Source: Blattamonas nauphoetae (Eukaryota; Preaxostyla; Oxymonadida). From it: 64,000 nt of DNA. The notes beneath the pieces were generated by a model. It was not told where the DNA came from, searched no databases, and was given only the letters and a program-made list of their open reading frames with translations. This document shows, piece by piece, positions 22,763 to 34,732 of this stretch; the first letter of the stretch is position 1; every line of letters begins with the position of its first letter. The stretch covers positions 248,001 to 312,000 of the forward strand of contig JARBJD010000019.1 of the NCBI GenBank assembly GCA_033064195.1, written 5' to 3'. Position numbers and translations under genes: made by a program.

Positions 22763-24171
22763 CAGGGTTCTTACTGATCAGATCAATTTAGGCTAAACGT
22801 GAGATCAATTGACCTCAGTCGTCCTTTTTGGGCCTGAGATCAATTTTCTTGGATCGACAGCCCATGAGACCCATTTTGTTCAACCCACGAGAACTTTCAC
22901 ATCGTGTTATCGTTATTTTGGACAGGCTTATATGTGGATAATTCATCTCTCTAGGTTTGTCTTCTTCTGAGATGTCGCATTGAACCATTTTCAACAAGAT
23001 CTCGGACACTTAATCAAATCAGTTGTCGTTCCGAACCACATTGGAGATTGTGAAGAGTATATTTTCTTTTCTGTCGTAATTTGGCAATTGCTAGAGATAT
23101 CTTTTTCTCTAGAACGAATTGTCCCAATTCCATATCAAATCATTCCATGTCAATCTTTCAACCATTCTAGTCTGTTCATCTGTCATCATAGTCCATCTTC
23201 CTTTCTTCTCCATTTCAATAATTCTGTTTCTTACCTTCGATTGAATTCTTGGCCAGATTCTTCTCGAACATTGTGGGGATTGGCGAAATAGTTTTGAACC
23301 AACCCCATCAGCCAAGATCTGGAGAACCTCTGTTGATTTCCCACTGACAACAAACGAATCCGATGAATGGATTGAAATGGCAAATGTATTCATCTCAACC
23401 TGAACCTCAGTGAGCATGATTGTCATTCTCTCCAACTCCCAACTGATGTCTGCCAGTCACCTTCATTCAAACTCATCTTTCTAATGTTTTTTAGGAATCA
23501 AATTCAACGTTATTCCCATCTACGAACTTAATCTTGCAGGAAAATATCTCCTTCCGTCGATACACACTTCATCAAAGTGACTCTTCGATCGTGGAGAAAT
23601 CTGAGGAAATAGAAGAAATCATGAACGTTGGACATCACGTATGGATTCTTTCTCGAGATTCACATATATTCAAACCTTGTTATCCAATCCTCACCTCGAT
23701 ACGCCTGTCAAAAGCTTTTCAACGATCTTTCTCCACGTCTTTTCAGCATTAACGATGTGAACAACACAGGTTGGACCGACTCTTTCTTTATTGAGGAATT
23801 TTGTCAATATCGAAGACTTAAGTTGCGAACTAAACAGAAAATGGCTCACATCACACAAAAATTCAAATCCGGTGGAGTAGCCATCAACAATTGATAATCT
23901 GCCACTGTCACCTCAAATTACAGGCTTTATGCGTACATAATTATCTTCGGATCGACTCATTGTTCATTCGAGAATCCATTCTGATAGATTTTAGAGAGAA
24001 CAATATTTGTTCATTTTCACCTCACTGATTCAGTCACCATTGATTTCAATCACTTTCATTGGATATTTTTTGATGAATATGAAGTGTAGTTAAAATGGAA
24101 GGAATCTATATGTTAGAAATTTGGTGAGATCAAAAAAACGTGAGATCTGTGAGATCAATGTATAAACCCTG
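22763..24171. mobile_element. hAT element (1409 bp) with exact 8-bp target duplication
   Basis: Starts CAGGGTTCTTAC, ends TATAAACCCTG, and lies between two copies of AATATTGT (22755-22762 and 24172-24179). The left subterminal text TTTAGGCTAAACGTGAGATC and the right-hand gtgagatcaaaaaaacgtga pair match the element at 10361 and the lone right end at 34803, so these form one family. Frames inside are short and I cannot read a transposase, so it is non-autonomous or fully decayed. Confidence 0.8.
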
Positions 24172-24225
24172 AATATTGTTCTGGTGAGGAAATAATTCTG
24201 ACAAAAAATTGGAGCGAAAGACACA

Positions 24226-24520
24226 TTCTTGGGTCCTGATGCCTCATACAGCAAATCATCTGTTTTCAATCAAATCAAGTCCATTATATTCGAAAAGACC
24301 TCAAAAACGATTTTTCCAAAAAAAGATGGAAAATTTGAGCTTCTGTGATTGTTTTCGAGACAAAATGGATTTTTTCGACTTTTTTTAAAGATATCCAGAA
24401 TTATTCCTTGACTTTTTTCTGAAATGTTCGGATCATCAAAAAAGGATCTGGTTTAAATTTCATGACAATTGATTCACTGGTTGTTGAGATATTGCCAAAA
24501 TGAATTGTGACAATAGACAC
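24226..24520. repeat. Diverged copy of the 41666-42259 MITE interior
   Basis: The stretch around 24465-24505, tgattcactggttgttgagat, matches 42070-42095, and the text around 24265 (caatcaaatcaagtcc) resembles 41869-41890. Spacing and orientation are the same, but much of the rest is too diverged to align by eye. The terminal GTGTCACC repeats of the MITE are not found here. It is therefore an old fragment. Confidence 0.4.
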
Positions 24521-25890
24521 TTATCAAGCACACGGCGGTTTCTCAATGAGTAGCAGGAGCTTTTTTTTCAGAATTTTTGTTGCTTAGTTGGACTATATCC
24601 ATCAGATTCTGGGAAAATCTTGAGTTCTGGCGGTGAAATGAATTTTTGCGCTTTTGTGACAGCACTATAACTCCACCCTGACGAGCAAGGCTTCATCAAC
24701 AAAATCCAGAAGATGACCGTGAATGCCTGAAGGTGATGAGACAACTGACAATGGATGAGCTTGAAGTATATGTAGTCCTTTATGAACATCTCATCAATGG
24801 AGCTCTGGCAGAACTGACAGCTCTCTCTCTGTAGTTCTGGGCAAACCTCATTTGAACGGGTGTACACGGTGTTTTTTGCCACTTAAACAAAAAAAACCAC
24901 CACGCACCCAAAAACATGTGTTCTTCACCATTTCTTTGATCAATCCATTGGACTTTTTTATGGATCTGTTTTTTGTAGACAAGACGGAAATCACCTCTCA
25001 ACATACACAACCAGTCACTCTTCACGATCGATGTCCATCAAATCACGTAAACTTCGCCAGAAACAACACACGATGCAACCAGACAATCTACACCATCGGA
25101 CACACAACACTTCGCCAGACATACTCCACCCATGCCAATGACTGGTATAGGCAGGGAGAATCACAACATCGATCACCTGCCCAGCCAACTCCTCCATCAG
25201 CTTCGGACGTTTCTTCATCTTTCATTTCATTTTCGAATCCCTAGTGCAACATTTCTTCCTTGACTTGACAAACAATTTTGGTGATTTTTCGGAAGCTTGT
25301 GGAGAGATCATTTCAGTGTGGTTCGATCACAGCTTGATCTTCCGATCTCACTTTCAAGACATATTCACTCTATCACTGCTTTTAGATAAGCCATCATATT
25401 TATTCACGAATCGTTTCCGCAAATTGTCTAAATCAAATGTGTAAAGTTTACTCATTGTGTGAATTTCTGTCGTTGAACTAGCCGAGAGATTGGAAACGCC
25501 GACCATTTCTTGATTATTTCAAATCTTTATCATCTCTTTTCATCCCATCGGATTGGTTTTCTTCAATTCATTCATTTTCACTTGGCTTCTGTGGGGGTGG
25601 TGTGCTGAGTTTCTTCCATCATCTTCATCTCCTCCAGCAGCTCTCTCGTTGTGAGCAATACACCTGGTTTCACTACATGTGGGAAGACGACTTCTGAATC
25701 ATCATCATAGTTCTTCCAATACCTCAGTCAACCAGCTTCGACCCCAGAGGCGACAAAGCCGCCGGAAATCAAGGTAGAAGACCAAGTTGTTCAAGTGCCC
25801 CTCCTCTCCAGACGGGGAACGCCAGCTCGACCAAGTCGCTGAAGAAATTCAAAACAACAACACGAAAGACGCAACTGAAATCGACACCAA
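24521..25890. other. Intergenic, no gene identified
   Basis: Several frames of 60-130 codons are present on both strands, but none shows a domain or a splice pattern. A minus-strand frame near 25020-25200 reads VIDVVILPAYTSHWHG, which recalls the last part of a DDE_1 transposase. The expected QPLD block is absent, so I do not call it. Confidence 0.35.
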
Positions 25891-25892
25891 AA

Positions 25893-26087
25893 GTGGGGAA
25901 TGAGAGACTCTCTTCCTCTCCATTTATGTTTGATGTGCTGAATAGCACGTTTTCAGTGAGTGGAGTTCACACCATCCTGAACTCGGAACGATGTGGAGTC
26001 TGTTGCGTAGCTGGCTCGGCTGTCCGTTTAACATCGAGCTCGATCACTTTACCTGGTGACTCGACTCGTTTCATGGTCAGGATGTAA
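25893..26087 (+). pseudogene. Fragment of a beta-helix surface protein
   Basis: A 64-codon frame reads SSPFMFDVLNSTFSVSGVHT and continues with CVAGSAVRLTSSSITLPG. The alternation of short beta-strand phrases with Asn-Ser-Thr and Ser-x-Val is the style of the N-terminal half of the protein at 6121. It has no start, no further repeats and is cut off on both sides, so it is a relic of a paralogue. The similarity is one of pattern, judged by eye. Confidence 0.35.
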
Positions 26088-26461
26088 AGTAATGATGATA
26101 TCAACTTGGAATCGACCATCGTTCTGTCTTCTGTCACCCATCTCTCAAAATCGGACCATCTCGTTCATATTGTTCACCATCTCCTGCACTCTCTCAGTGT
26201 GTGCCTGTTCGAATTGGTGATCACGATGTCCTCGGTTTCATTTTCTCCAATTTTTGTAAAAAAACATCCTGATATTTGAGAAAAGCGAAGTGAAGAAAAA
26301 TTGGTGCATTTCTTGTTGTCGGATCAGAGCCATGTGGTCGAAAACATATCCACCCCGAGTCAATCATGTCCCATGATGATATCTCAAACTTCAGATCTCT
26401 TCATCCAATCGATTATCGCATGAATTATTTGTTCTTTTTGAAATAGTGAGAATAGAATATA

Positions 26462-27145
26462 GATCGTCTCAAAGAATGCAACGAATGTTACTACCTGGAT
26501 GAAACCTACTTCAGTTTGAAAAGAACAAGAATTCCGAACAATGTCGCATTCCGGAACAACAATCATCCTTTGATCCCAGAACAAATTGAGTTGTCTGGCC
26601 TACCCTTCATACTTGTCGTAGCAGCTGATGGAGGATCTTGTATCACCGTCGGTTTTGTAAAAACAGTCGATCTCGCACCCGAATGGAGTGCAAACAACAC
26701 TGATCGACTCATGTTTATTCCGACAGGTGGCGGCGGAGTGACTCGTGACATTTCTGAGATGGTCTTTCGCGATATAGTCGTTCCAGAGATCGTAAACCAC
26801 CGCGTGGTCCTTCGTCTCGGTCCTGCTCCATCGGTGTTACAGATGGATTCCGCCTCTATCCACATCTCGGAAACAGTCAAAACGATTGCAGAAGCGAATT
26901 GGATCGACTTAGTTTTCCCACAGTCTCACACCAGCAGCAAGATCCCACCGTTGGATCTTTTTGTCAACTCAAACTTCAAAAGTGCTCAACGACGCCTTCT
27001 TCCGACACTATACCCCAGAACAGCGGCCGACCGTCGCAATACAATCGCACGCAACATCAAGATCGCTCTTCATCAGGCACTCGACCCGCTTTCGATTGAG
27101 AACCCTGAAATGATATTTATAAGGGGCTGGCCGAATCAAAATTGA
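26462..27145 (+). pseudogene. Pogo-type DDE_1 transposase, C-terminal catalytic part
   Basis: One uninterrupted frame covers most of the catalytic core: ECYYLDETYFSLKR (first Asp), a long middle with FILVVAADGG and SANNTDRLMFIPTGG, VLQMDSASIHIS (second Asp) and SKIPPLDLFVNSNFKS (third Asp, in the PLD motif typical of the DDE_1/pogo-Tigger group). The C-terminus runs on to a TGA at 27145 with EMIFIRGWPNQN. Upstream of 26462 the frame meets stops and the DNA-binding domain is missing, so the copy cannot be a full gene as it stands. No inverted ends or target duplication were found around it. It differs from the family at 14995 and 29845 in sequence. Confidence 0.65.
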
Positions 27146-28150
27146 TAACAGAAAACCAAATTTCTGATTTTATCTGAACCAGAAATCCCAACGGGGAACT
27201 TTGAGTTCACAGGTTGGTTTTGCCCTCCGTGGAGGGTTGTTGAGGAAAGCAAAAAAGGTAATGTGGGCAAGAATTCACTAACAGGGAACAAGAACTTGCC
27301 AGGTTGTGTGGCAGAGATATAATGTTGAGGAGCACTTTTTTTTTTTGAAGGAGTTCCTTGCAGTCACTCCAAGCCCAAACGAGGGCTCCTCATCACAGCG
27401 TGTGTTGAATGGACAGTCAAAAGGAAGCAAAGAGAGAAGGAAAAGGAAGAAGCCTTCTTGTGTTTGCTTCAAAGGTATGAACTTCTTTGGCTGTGACCCC
27501 CATCGGGACTGGCACCTCCTGGAGAACAAGTTATGGTGAAAGATGAATAGAAGAAACAGAGGAGGAGGGCTTGGCGATCAATCACCCGCACCACTGTCTC
27601 CTCGACTATCCCTCCCACATTTCGGTCCTCATTGTGCTCACTTTCGATCCCGTTTGATGAGGACGATCGGCAAACTATATCACTTCTCATTTTCTTGCAT
27701 CATTTCAACATGATGTCTGGTATTTTCTCACATTTCATCATTATAATTGACTAACCTTGATGTATCATGAAATGATGGACTATGGCAGTTCTCACTTTTA
27801 GACACCAATTTTTGAGAAGTGCACGTGTTGGCGTGTTGGCCAGTTCAATTTCTCATCTTGTCCAGTTTATGTCAAAAATATGCCGATCTGCTCCAAAAAA
27901 AGCCCAAAATTTTGTATTTTTTCGAAAACACAATTAAATGAAGGACTTCCAATATGTTAAGAAACGAGAAAAGAGATTTCATAAACAGAGAAGTGTGATT
28001 GAGATTGTCACAAGTCTTGAAGATTCATGACTTTCGACCATATTTCGTTCTTGACTCTTATGATAGTTTTTCGAATTTCTCTCACGTCCAATGATTCGAA
28101 ACCAAGCCGAATAGCCTCCAAGAATTCGTCAACCCCATTCCAGGTCATGA
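27146..28150. other. Intergenic, nothing identified
   Basis: No supported gene. Short frames between 27278 and 27690 lack motifs. Confidence 0.4.
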
Positions 28151-28525
28151 TCAGGAGCACATGCTGCATTGTAGGAAATAAAAATGGTTTGCACTAAGAA
28201 CAATCTCGTCAGTATTCACACGATGGAGAGTAGCATGATCCATTATGAAGGCAGATGTGTCGTTTTTTTGGGAGGCTCGCCGACAATCCTCGCTGGTTTG
28301 ATTCGAAGACGGCATGATCAATTCGTCCACGTATGCATTCCGTTTGGAGAACACCGTCATCTGAGGTCGCGCAGAGAAGGCTACAATATTGAGTCGGTGG
28401 AGGAGCATCCACAAGAATCTGATGTCCTTTATTCCCCCACCCTCATCTTCGAACGCAATCAGCACTCCATCCAGACTCATTAAGAAAGATCATTTTGTAT
28501 CCAGCCCTGTCATAACCTGCCCATT
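28151..28525 (-). pseudogene. Tc1/IS630-like (DDE_3) transposase fragment
   Basis: On the minus strand three frames each carry part of a DDE domain in the correct order: MIFLNESGWSADCVRR near 28515, then CSLLCATSDDGVLQTECIRG near 28350, then SAFIMDHATLHR near 28220. These match the pattern of IS630/Tc1 transposases, where an acidic residue in FLDES, the phrase AAIxxxG, and MDNAxxH follow one another. At least two frame changes separate them, so the copy is dead. The third acidic block is not seen. The fragment may once have belonged with other decayed transposase DNA further right. Confidence 0.5.
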
Positions 28526-29844
28526 CTTGCAAAAATTCTTGTCGCCTTCTTTTATTCTCAGGAGTATCCGCAGTTAGTGATTTCCTGTCTCAGGATGAGA
28601 TTCGGAGAAGAGCCTTCTCTCTTAGGAGCTACTGATCGGGAGTCCTATGCTTCAGCTCTCAAACGAACGCCAATCTCTACACAATACTCGGGATCAGAAG
28701 GAGCGGTTTCTGTTTGACGGGATGTTGGGAGATCCAGTTCTTCTTCAACGCCAAAGCTCTTTGAAGAGATTCATTCGAACTGAAACACCGACAGACTATC
28801 GACCTTCATCCTTCACTCCAAACCATGATCACGTATTTCTGACAATCACTCATCCTCATTTTTCGGAATATTTTGTTCGATTTTTTCCTCATCTTGACGA
28901 GATGACCTGAATACGACTCATTCAATTCACCACTCGTTGATCTTCACCATTCTATATCCTCCCTCACTGAAAGATATCTCCAAGGAATTCACTACTCTCT
29001 TTTGTGGTGTTTTTACATCTGGGAACATGAATGGAGGAAAATCAATCACGATCCCAAGTCGAACTTGAAAAAAGTGCGTTGACAGCCTGTGTTGATCAAC
29101 CTCAACTCGAAAATCAGCCACAAACACCAAAATTGTCTGATTTTTGTTCTCCAATCTGCTATATGGGATCAAACTTCACTATCTCTTGGACAACAAATGG
29201 TACCAAATCAACATCTACCAACATTTCATCATTGATTAACTTCATTGTTTCTCATTTTTTGAATTAGAATTAAGACAAGTCAAAAAAGTTGGTGAAAGTG
29301 AAGTATAGGAAAGAATGAATGATGAAAATACATGAGAAGGTTCATACCACTCAATGGCGGGTTTATCAACACCGGCGGGTTTATCAGATGACTATGAGTC
29401 TTTCTTTCAGTTCTCTTCTAGTTTTGAATCAATTAGAATCGATCTCAGCAAGAATCACCGCGTCCTCACGCGCTGTTGTGCATCGTGTGTATGTCCATTG
29501 AGTTTGTCATTTTCATCTTAGATTCTTCAACCAAGGCTTTACAATGCTCCCGATCGTCCTTTCAGATCTGTTCTTCGACGTTTTAATTCATTTCTTACGT
29601 ATATTCTTCTCTCTCTCTCAGTTTATTCGATCCCATTTCACATCAATCCTTCTCAGAAGTTGTGAATTCATTTTCTGAACAGTTTGGGCTAGATCAAGTG
29701 TATGAAATGATTTGAGACAGCGATGGTATGTGATTGCGACTGTATCAAAAGAAACTGTGGAAGAAAAGCTCTTTGTGAAGTGAAAATAGAAGAAAGGTTC
29801 CATGGTCGGATCACAGTGGGGGTAAATTTACCTCCTCCCTTCAG
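28526..29844. other. Intergenic, nothing identified
   Basis: Scattered short frames, none with a domain. I find no inverted ends or tandem repeats. Confidence 0.4.
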
Positions 29845-30215
29845 ACATTTAATCTATGCTCTCTCTGAGACAGAGTTGTTGCCGCTGATGGACTTATCTG
29901 AAGTTGACTAAGTGATGACTCAGCTTGACCGAGTGGTCCTCAAAAGTCACATGAAACGCTGGCAAATTTCGGATCTGAAAGGGGCGGGATTTCAGCAAAA
30001 CAATAATTCTTATCGTCAACCTAAACAACTGATGAAAGACTCAAAAGTTGCACCTGTCCACCATCGTGTTCCTCCACCGATGAATGTGTACTCCTGTGTC
30101 GATTAGAGCGTCCTGTTCTCGTGACAACGGTGAACACCAGTGATATTCAATACAAACTGAAGAACCTCAGGTTCAGATGATATCTTCTTCTCCTTCCACA
30201 GAATTCCTCAAAAAA
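29845..30215. repeat. 371-bp dispersed repeat, copy 2
   Basis: Near-identical to 15504-15875 in direct orientation, 14.3 kb away. It is the conserved middle of the same pogo-like transposase as copy 1, but here the downstream half (with the LPSNASSITQPCDRGV block) is absent, because the DNA below 29845 does not match that found below 15504. Confidence 0.85.
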
Positions 30216-31053
30216 GCCTCGAGCTTCGTCAACAGAATGTGGATCGATGGGTTTCAATGACGTGTGTCTGCTAAGAAAGAGATACACCCAGCCTGGAGAA
30301 GGTATTGTTAGTTCCTTACGAAAATACTTTCGTTTGGATTTGATATGATAAGCCTTTATGAATCGTGCTAGCAAAAAAACACAAACGAAGGCACGCACTT
30401 TAGTATTCAGTGCACCTTTATTTTGTTTGTCCAGTGTGAGAAGCATTTTTAGGAGAATGATTTCTTCGTCGGCTTCAAGATCGGGTGACGATGACGAGGT
30501 CCTCTCCTATTTTTGAGGGTTCAAAGCACCAGGGGACCTCACATGTTCCGCGTACATGTTGTTTCACATGATCAGGAAATTTGTCAAGCTTCTTCCTATT
30601 TAAAACCCACTTCATTTCTCTGTCTCCGTTCTTTCTCACTTCACTACGAACTTTTCTCTTTGCTTTTGCTGTATTCGAAACGCACTTCTTCTTTCGTTCA
30701 CCCTTCTTCACCTCTGTCCCTTTCTTATTTCTCCTTGATTCTTCAGGAACAGATAAAGCAGATAGTTCAGGAACAGCAAGCTCTGCCTGGTCGATGGCAC
30801 CATCAGACAATTCTTCATGTCGAGGAATGAGATTGTCAGTCTTCAGAAACGCTCCATGTTTGTCCATTTCTTCTCTTGTAAATGAAACTTCTTGTCCCTT
30901 TCTCCAGTCGTAGATCTTCGAGACTGCGCAAACGAATGGTGACGGTTGAATGCTTCCTACAAGATCAGTGAGATTTCTTGTGAGCTCAAGTGTAGACTCA
31001 CTTGGCTCTTCGACGGAGAACGAGAGCAGACACTCCTGCCGCTCGCAGCCCAT
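30216..31053 (-). pseudogene. Pogo/Tigger-like transposase, N-terminal half, copy 2
   Basis: From ATG 31053 a 192-codon frame encodes a Lys/Glu-rich protein (EVPWCFEPSKIGEDLVIV near its end at 30475). A second frame, open after an apparent acceptor near 30510 (ctcaaaaatag), reads EADEEIILLKMLLTLDKQ and then a helix-turn-helix-like stretch with PSPGWVYLFLSRHTSLK and DEARGFFEEFCG, as in Tc5/CENP-B-type DNA-binding domains of pogo-like transposases. It runs directly into the 371-bp block at 30215. The link between the two frames would need a very short intron or a frameshift, so I do not claim an intact gene. The catalytic end is missing. Confidence 0.5.
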
Positions 31054-31664
31054 TTTTTGTTTCAGTATTCTTTCTGTATCGATTGTTTTTTAGATTTTTT
31101 GAGGAGTTTGTCATTTTGGCTGGAGGAGGTTGTCCATTAGCCTTCGACTTTTCTTGTCAGGTGTTGATGGGGACCGTACCTCTGGCTGATCGTCGGGATG
31201 ACTTTCTGTGTCTTCTCGTCTCTTGGACATTTCTCCTTCAATTTAAAAATGGTGGGAGATGAAGCCATATTGATGAAAAAGGAGATCAAAGAATACTCTG
31301 ATATTTGAATGTCTGAATTCTCAAACCCATTTTTTGGAAGGACAAGAGAGGGAGAATAAGCAGTACGTGATGAAAATAAAAGCACACCTTTCACTCTGAG
31401 GAACTTGATAGTGCATAGATCTGATTCGGTTGTGATGTAAGTAAGATCAAAGACTCGAGAAACAGTTCAACAATGAACATGGGTCGATCTAATCATTTCA
31501 CTCAATCGTAAATTGATCGTAGTTCTTTTGATAGAACATTTTGAAAAAGAAAAATTGAGTCAAAATCTTCTGGAAAGGGTTGTACTGGGTCAAAAAGGAG
31601 GACACCTCTCATGCATCTCCCAGACCCTATTCTGAATATCGTGTTTCAGACTGCCACTAGCATT
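31054..31664. other. Intergenic, nothing identified
   Basis: No supported gene or repeat. Confidence 0.35.
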
Positions 31665-31916
31665 CTAGTTGTGACTTTCCAATGACCACAGAAGGAGGTC
31701 GTTGAGTCGATTTGAAGCCCACAGCCTGTGGAAGATCGTACGTTGAGAGGGGTCGAGAAATTTAGTGATCGCTTGGATTCCACTTATCATGGATTGGAAG
31801 CCGTCTGTGCAAACGGAGCGAAATTGAATCCCTTGAAGTTGTCGTACCAAAATCATCGAGCTTACACTTTCAGTCCTTATCGGAGCTGTTTTACCTTCAT
31901 CGCTGATGGAATACAT
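31665..31916 (-). pseudogene. Possible hAT transposase fragment
   Basis: A minus-strand frame reads GIQFRSVCTDGFQSMISGI and then RTIFHRLWASNRLNDLLL. The order TDGxxSM followed about 25 residues later by a (C/F)HRLxxxxxNxL phrase recalls the central part of hAT transposases, where an Asp-containing phrase precedes the CxxHxLNL motif. The Cys is Phe here. It is too short for certainty and lies on the opposite strand to the hAT C-terminus at 34341. Confidence 0.35.
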
Positions 31917-32360
31917 GATTGGTGTTTGGAAAACGCCAGTTTTCTGTTATGCAACCCGGTTTTCAACGTTCTGTGCCAGGTTTCCCCACTTTTCTACAAA
32001 CCACTTCACAATAGAATCCGTTGTTTGGTTTTTTGAGATAACAGTCTTTCTTTTGTTTCGATCGGAATCAGAATCGGACGATGAATCGTCAAGAGTGAAA
32101 TCCTTTCAGAAAGTGGGGGTGAACGACCGAAATAGAATTCAGTAACAGTACCACGGCTCGATTGTTGATCACTTCAAAAGTGTTCAATCACGACAGCCTC
32201 CAATTTGTGAAAAAAAGAGATGAACAAAGAAGACGGAAACTGTGAATCAAAAATAAGCAAAATTGCACAATAAAGTGTCGCTGATGGGATTTATACCTGG
32301 ATCACAGTGAAAAAAGAGAACATGCTGTCGCTAGACGAAAGGGCACTTCTAAATAGACAT

Positions 32361-32473
32361 CGACTCTTCAAGCTGAATTCACCCAGCATCAAGAATAATA
32401 GAAGGAAAAGAGAACTGAATCAATTGAAAGATTTTCAGACCTTGATACTGGGTGAATTCATCGTGAAGAGTCG
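32361..32473. repeat. Inverted repeat, 33-bp arms, 47-bp loop
   Basis: Arm 1 (32361-32393) starts cgactcttcaagctgaattc, and arm 2 (32441-32473) is its reverse complement with three mismatches. The A-rich loop is about 47 bp. No target duplication is visible beyond the arms. It could be a tiny MITE or a hairpin-forming element. Confidence 0.75.
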
Positions 32474-33654
32474 ATTCTGGTGCGATCAGGAAAAACATCT
32501 GAAATCGATGGAGTGACTTTGGATCTGTCAAAACTTCGGCATCTCTCTTTTAAGATGTTTCTCAGCCAGCTTGATCAAAGATCTCGAATATACTGTTCAA
32601 TCATCTCAAACACCAAGTCGAGGGAAAAGCCGATTCGTTTATCAGCCATGGGAGGAGATTGGTTTTGAACGTCGGTCTTCGACCTTTTGAATGTTGTCAA
32701 AAAGTCCGACCCATTTCGGTGGTTGAAGAAACTTGACAAAGAGGTCGTCTGAAATCGGCATTGAGCAGTGTTGTACAAGCCTTACACGTTAGAGGATTGA
32801 CTGTTTGAACAATTATCGATTGGAGATGGGCTTAGTCGAGCCCTTCTGCTTGTGCAGCGATCGTAAAGTTTTGGATCTGTCGGAGGAACGAAACGAGGGA
32901 ACACAGCTTGAAATATACGAGAAAAGTCCTGAATTGGTGGAAGGAATGATCTCTCGTGAAAGTGGAGAGTTCTTCGTTGAGTGAGATGCAGATCTCTATG
33001 TCCATTTTGAGTGTTTATTCAAGAAGTGGAAATCGAGATAGCCATCTTGTTGCGTTCGGCTAGATGGTTTTTTCGATGATGGTCCACTTTCGTACATGTG
33101 TGTTACTTTTGCACCCATCAGGACGTTGGCCTGGGCCCACTGAAGGTCTGTCAGGAGCGGTTGAAAATGTTGTGTTTCTGTCGAGAACGAGAGATGAATC
33201 ATTCTTCCACCAGTGGAGTGAACTGGGCATGAGTATTCACGATGAAATCGGCATAGAAACCATCCTGTTTCATCTCATTGTACCATTGGAGAGAGTAAAT
33301 TGGGGGGGGGGGTTGAAGAGCGCGAGACAGCCTCTGTAATACTGGTGAGTGCTATTTGGATGGTTTCATGTCTCATCTTTTGTCTTTCATCTTTACTATA
33401 CCAGAAAACGAAGCATTCACCCGCATCTCGCCAACCTCTACTTCACTAGTGTCTCCGTGCAGAGTTAACAATACCGACATGCTGGACATGTGTCCCAACA
33501 TTCATTCTGTTTCTCCAAACGTACCAGCTTCAATACGGTGCACCAATATCGATCCTCCCAACCAACCTATTAGTCACGTGACCCATGTCGTTATGGGGTA
33601 AACAAACAACGCTGAAAACTACGACTTCATGGATCTTCGAACATTCAAGGATCC

Positions 33655-33730
33655 TCGAGTTTCAACATCAAAATGTCCAGTCTTGGGAGATGGAAACTGC
33701 TTTTTTTCGAAGCGTTTCTTTCTCCCTTAC
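33655..33730 (+). pseudogene. OTU-type cysteine protease motif fragment
   Basis: In one frame the text reads KCPVLGDGNCFFRSVSFSLT, an excellent match to the catalytic-Cys block of OTU deubiquitinating proteases (GDGNCLFRAVS). The frame is not open for a full domain: stops follow in the same frame within about 25 codons, and the catalytic His region is not found. The next coding-like frame, at 33934, leads towards a hAT C-terminus. OTU domains occur both in host enzymes and as passengers in transposons, so the origin is open. Confidence 0.45.
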
Positions 33731-33933
33731 ATCCACCGAAAACTATCATAGCAACCTCCCCAGCCCATCCACACAGTGTAACCAATCATATCGCTGGTGA
33801 TACCCATCTATCTGCCTTAAAGGTATGGAATCCAGACGAACGGCGAAATAAACTTCCAGAAACTATCCCAGATCAGGTGTGAATTCTAGATCATCGAAGA
33901 AATCAACTACGAGCTGCAATCCAGCCATGGTCG

Positions 33934-34601
33934 GTGTCCATTCTGGTTTCGTCTCGGATTTCCACTCCTCCGACCTCATCAACCACATCACTCGAAGTCA
34001 CGCAAATCAAAAGAAGTTTGCCACGCTGGTATCACAATCTGGACTTGCCCAACGAAAGTTTCGAAGGAGAGCTGGTTGGATTGATTGCTGAGCACCAGTA
34101 TGGTCAAGGCATGCCATTCATTCGAGCTATTGCCCATGAAAGTCAAGAATGGAGTTCTCAGTTGTTCACAAACAATCACACACGTTTTTCCTTAATTAAT
34201 GAAGCGAAGGACATGCTCCTCTTCACCCACGAAAATCTTTTATCAAGTGATTCCCGCTCTTTGGATGAGGCCGTTGAGAGCCTCGCAATTCGCTTAAAAA
34301 GATTCATTCCACCTCTGACTCGTCTTCACTGTTCTGTTCATTGTCAGCCATCCATCCCCTGATCAACGTGATCAAAACAATGCATTGCTCCACCGTTGAG
34401 ACGGAGCATGAATTTGCTATCATACATTCTTGTAAACGGAAATTTAGAAATAAACTGACGATCACACACCTGGAGCTCCTCACGAAAGTGTCTCACAATT
34501 ACCCTGCCATTTTGGACTCTACAGACATCGATTCAATTCTTGAAGAGAGAAAATCCTCTCGAATACGTCCCATCAAAAGACAGGAATCCACCTCCCCCTG
34601 A
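33934..34601 (+). pseudogene. hAT transposase C-terminal region, broken
   Basis: The last frame (to TGA 34601) contains STVETEHEFAIIHSCKRKF, then RNKLTITHLELLTKVSHN. This matches the hAT C-terminal dimerisation segment, in which ER(x)FS is followed by an Arg-rich helix and L(s)xxxLxxLM. The canonical SxxERxFS has become STVETEHEFA. The preceding frame (33934-34362) joins it only through a frame change near 34335. The lone hAT right end at 34733-34803 lies 130 bp downstream in the proper position, so this is probably the old transposase of that element. Confidence 0.5.
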
Positions 34602-34732
34602 AGAGCCAATTTACCTCGTTAAAACCAGAACAATCAACTTGTCTTTTTTCCACTATCCATCTCACATTTAGAAATTTTGCTCAACCTAGAATCAGTTTTT
34701 CCCGAAAAGAGAATTCCCATGAGAATGAAATC

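Noticed and set aside
24570-25220. A further pogo-like transposase end
   Set aside because: Only one phrase (VILPAYTSHW) is suggestive; the QPLD block and the other catalytic motifs are missing.
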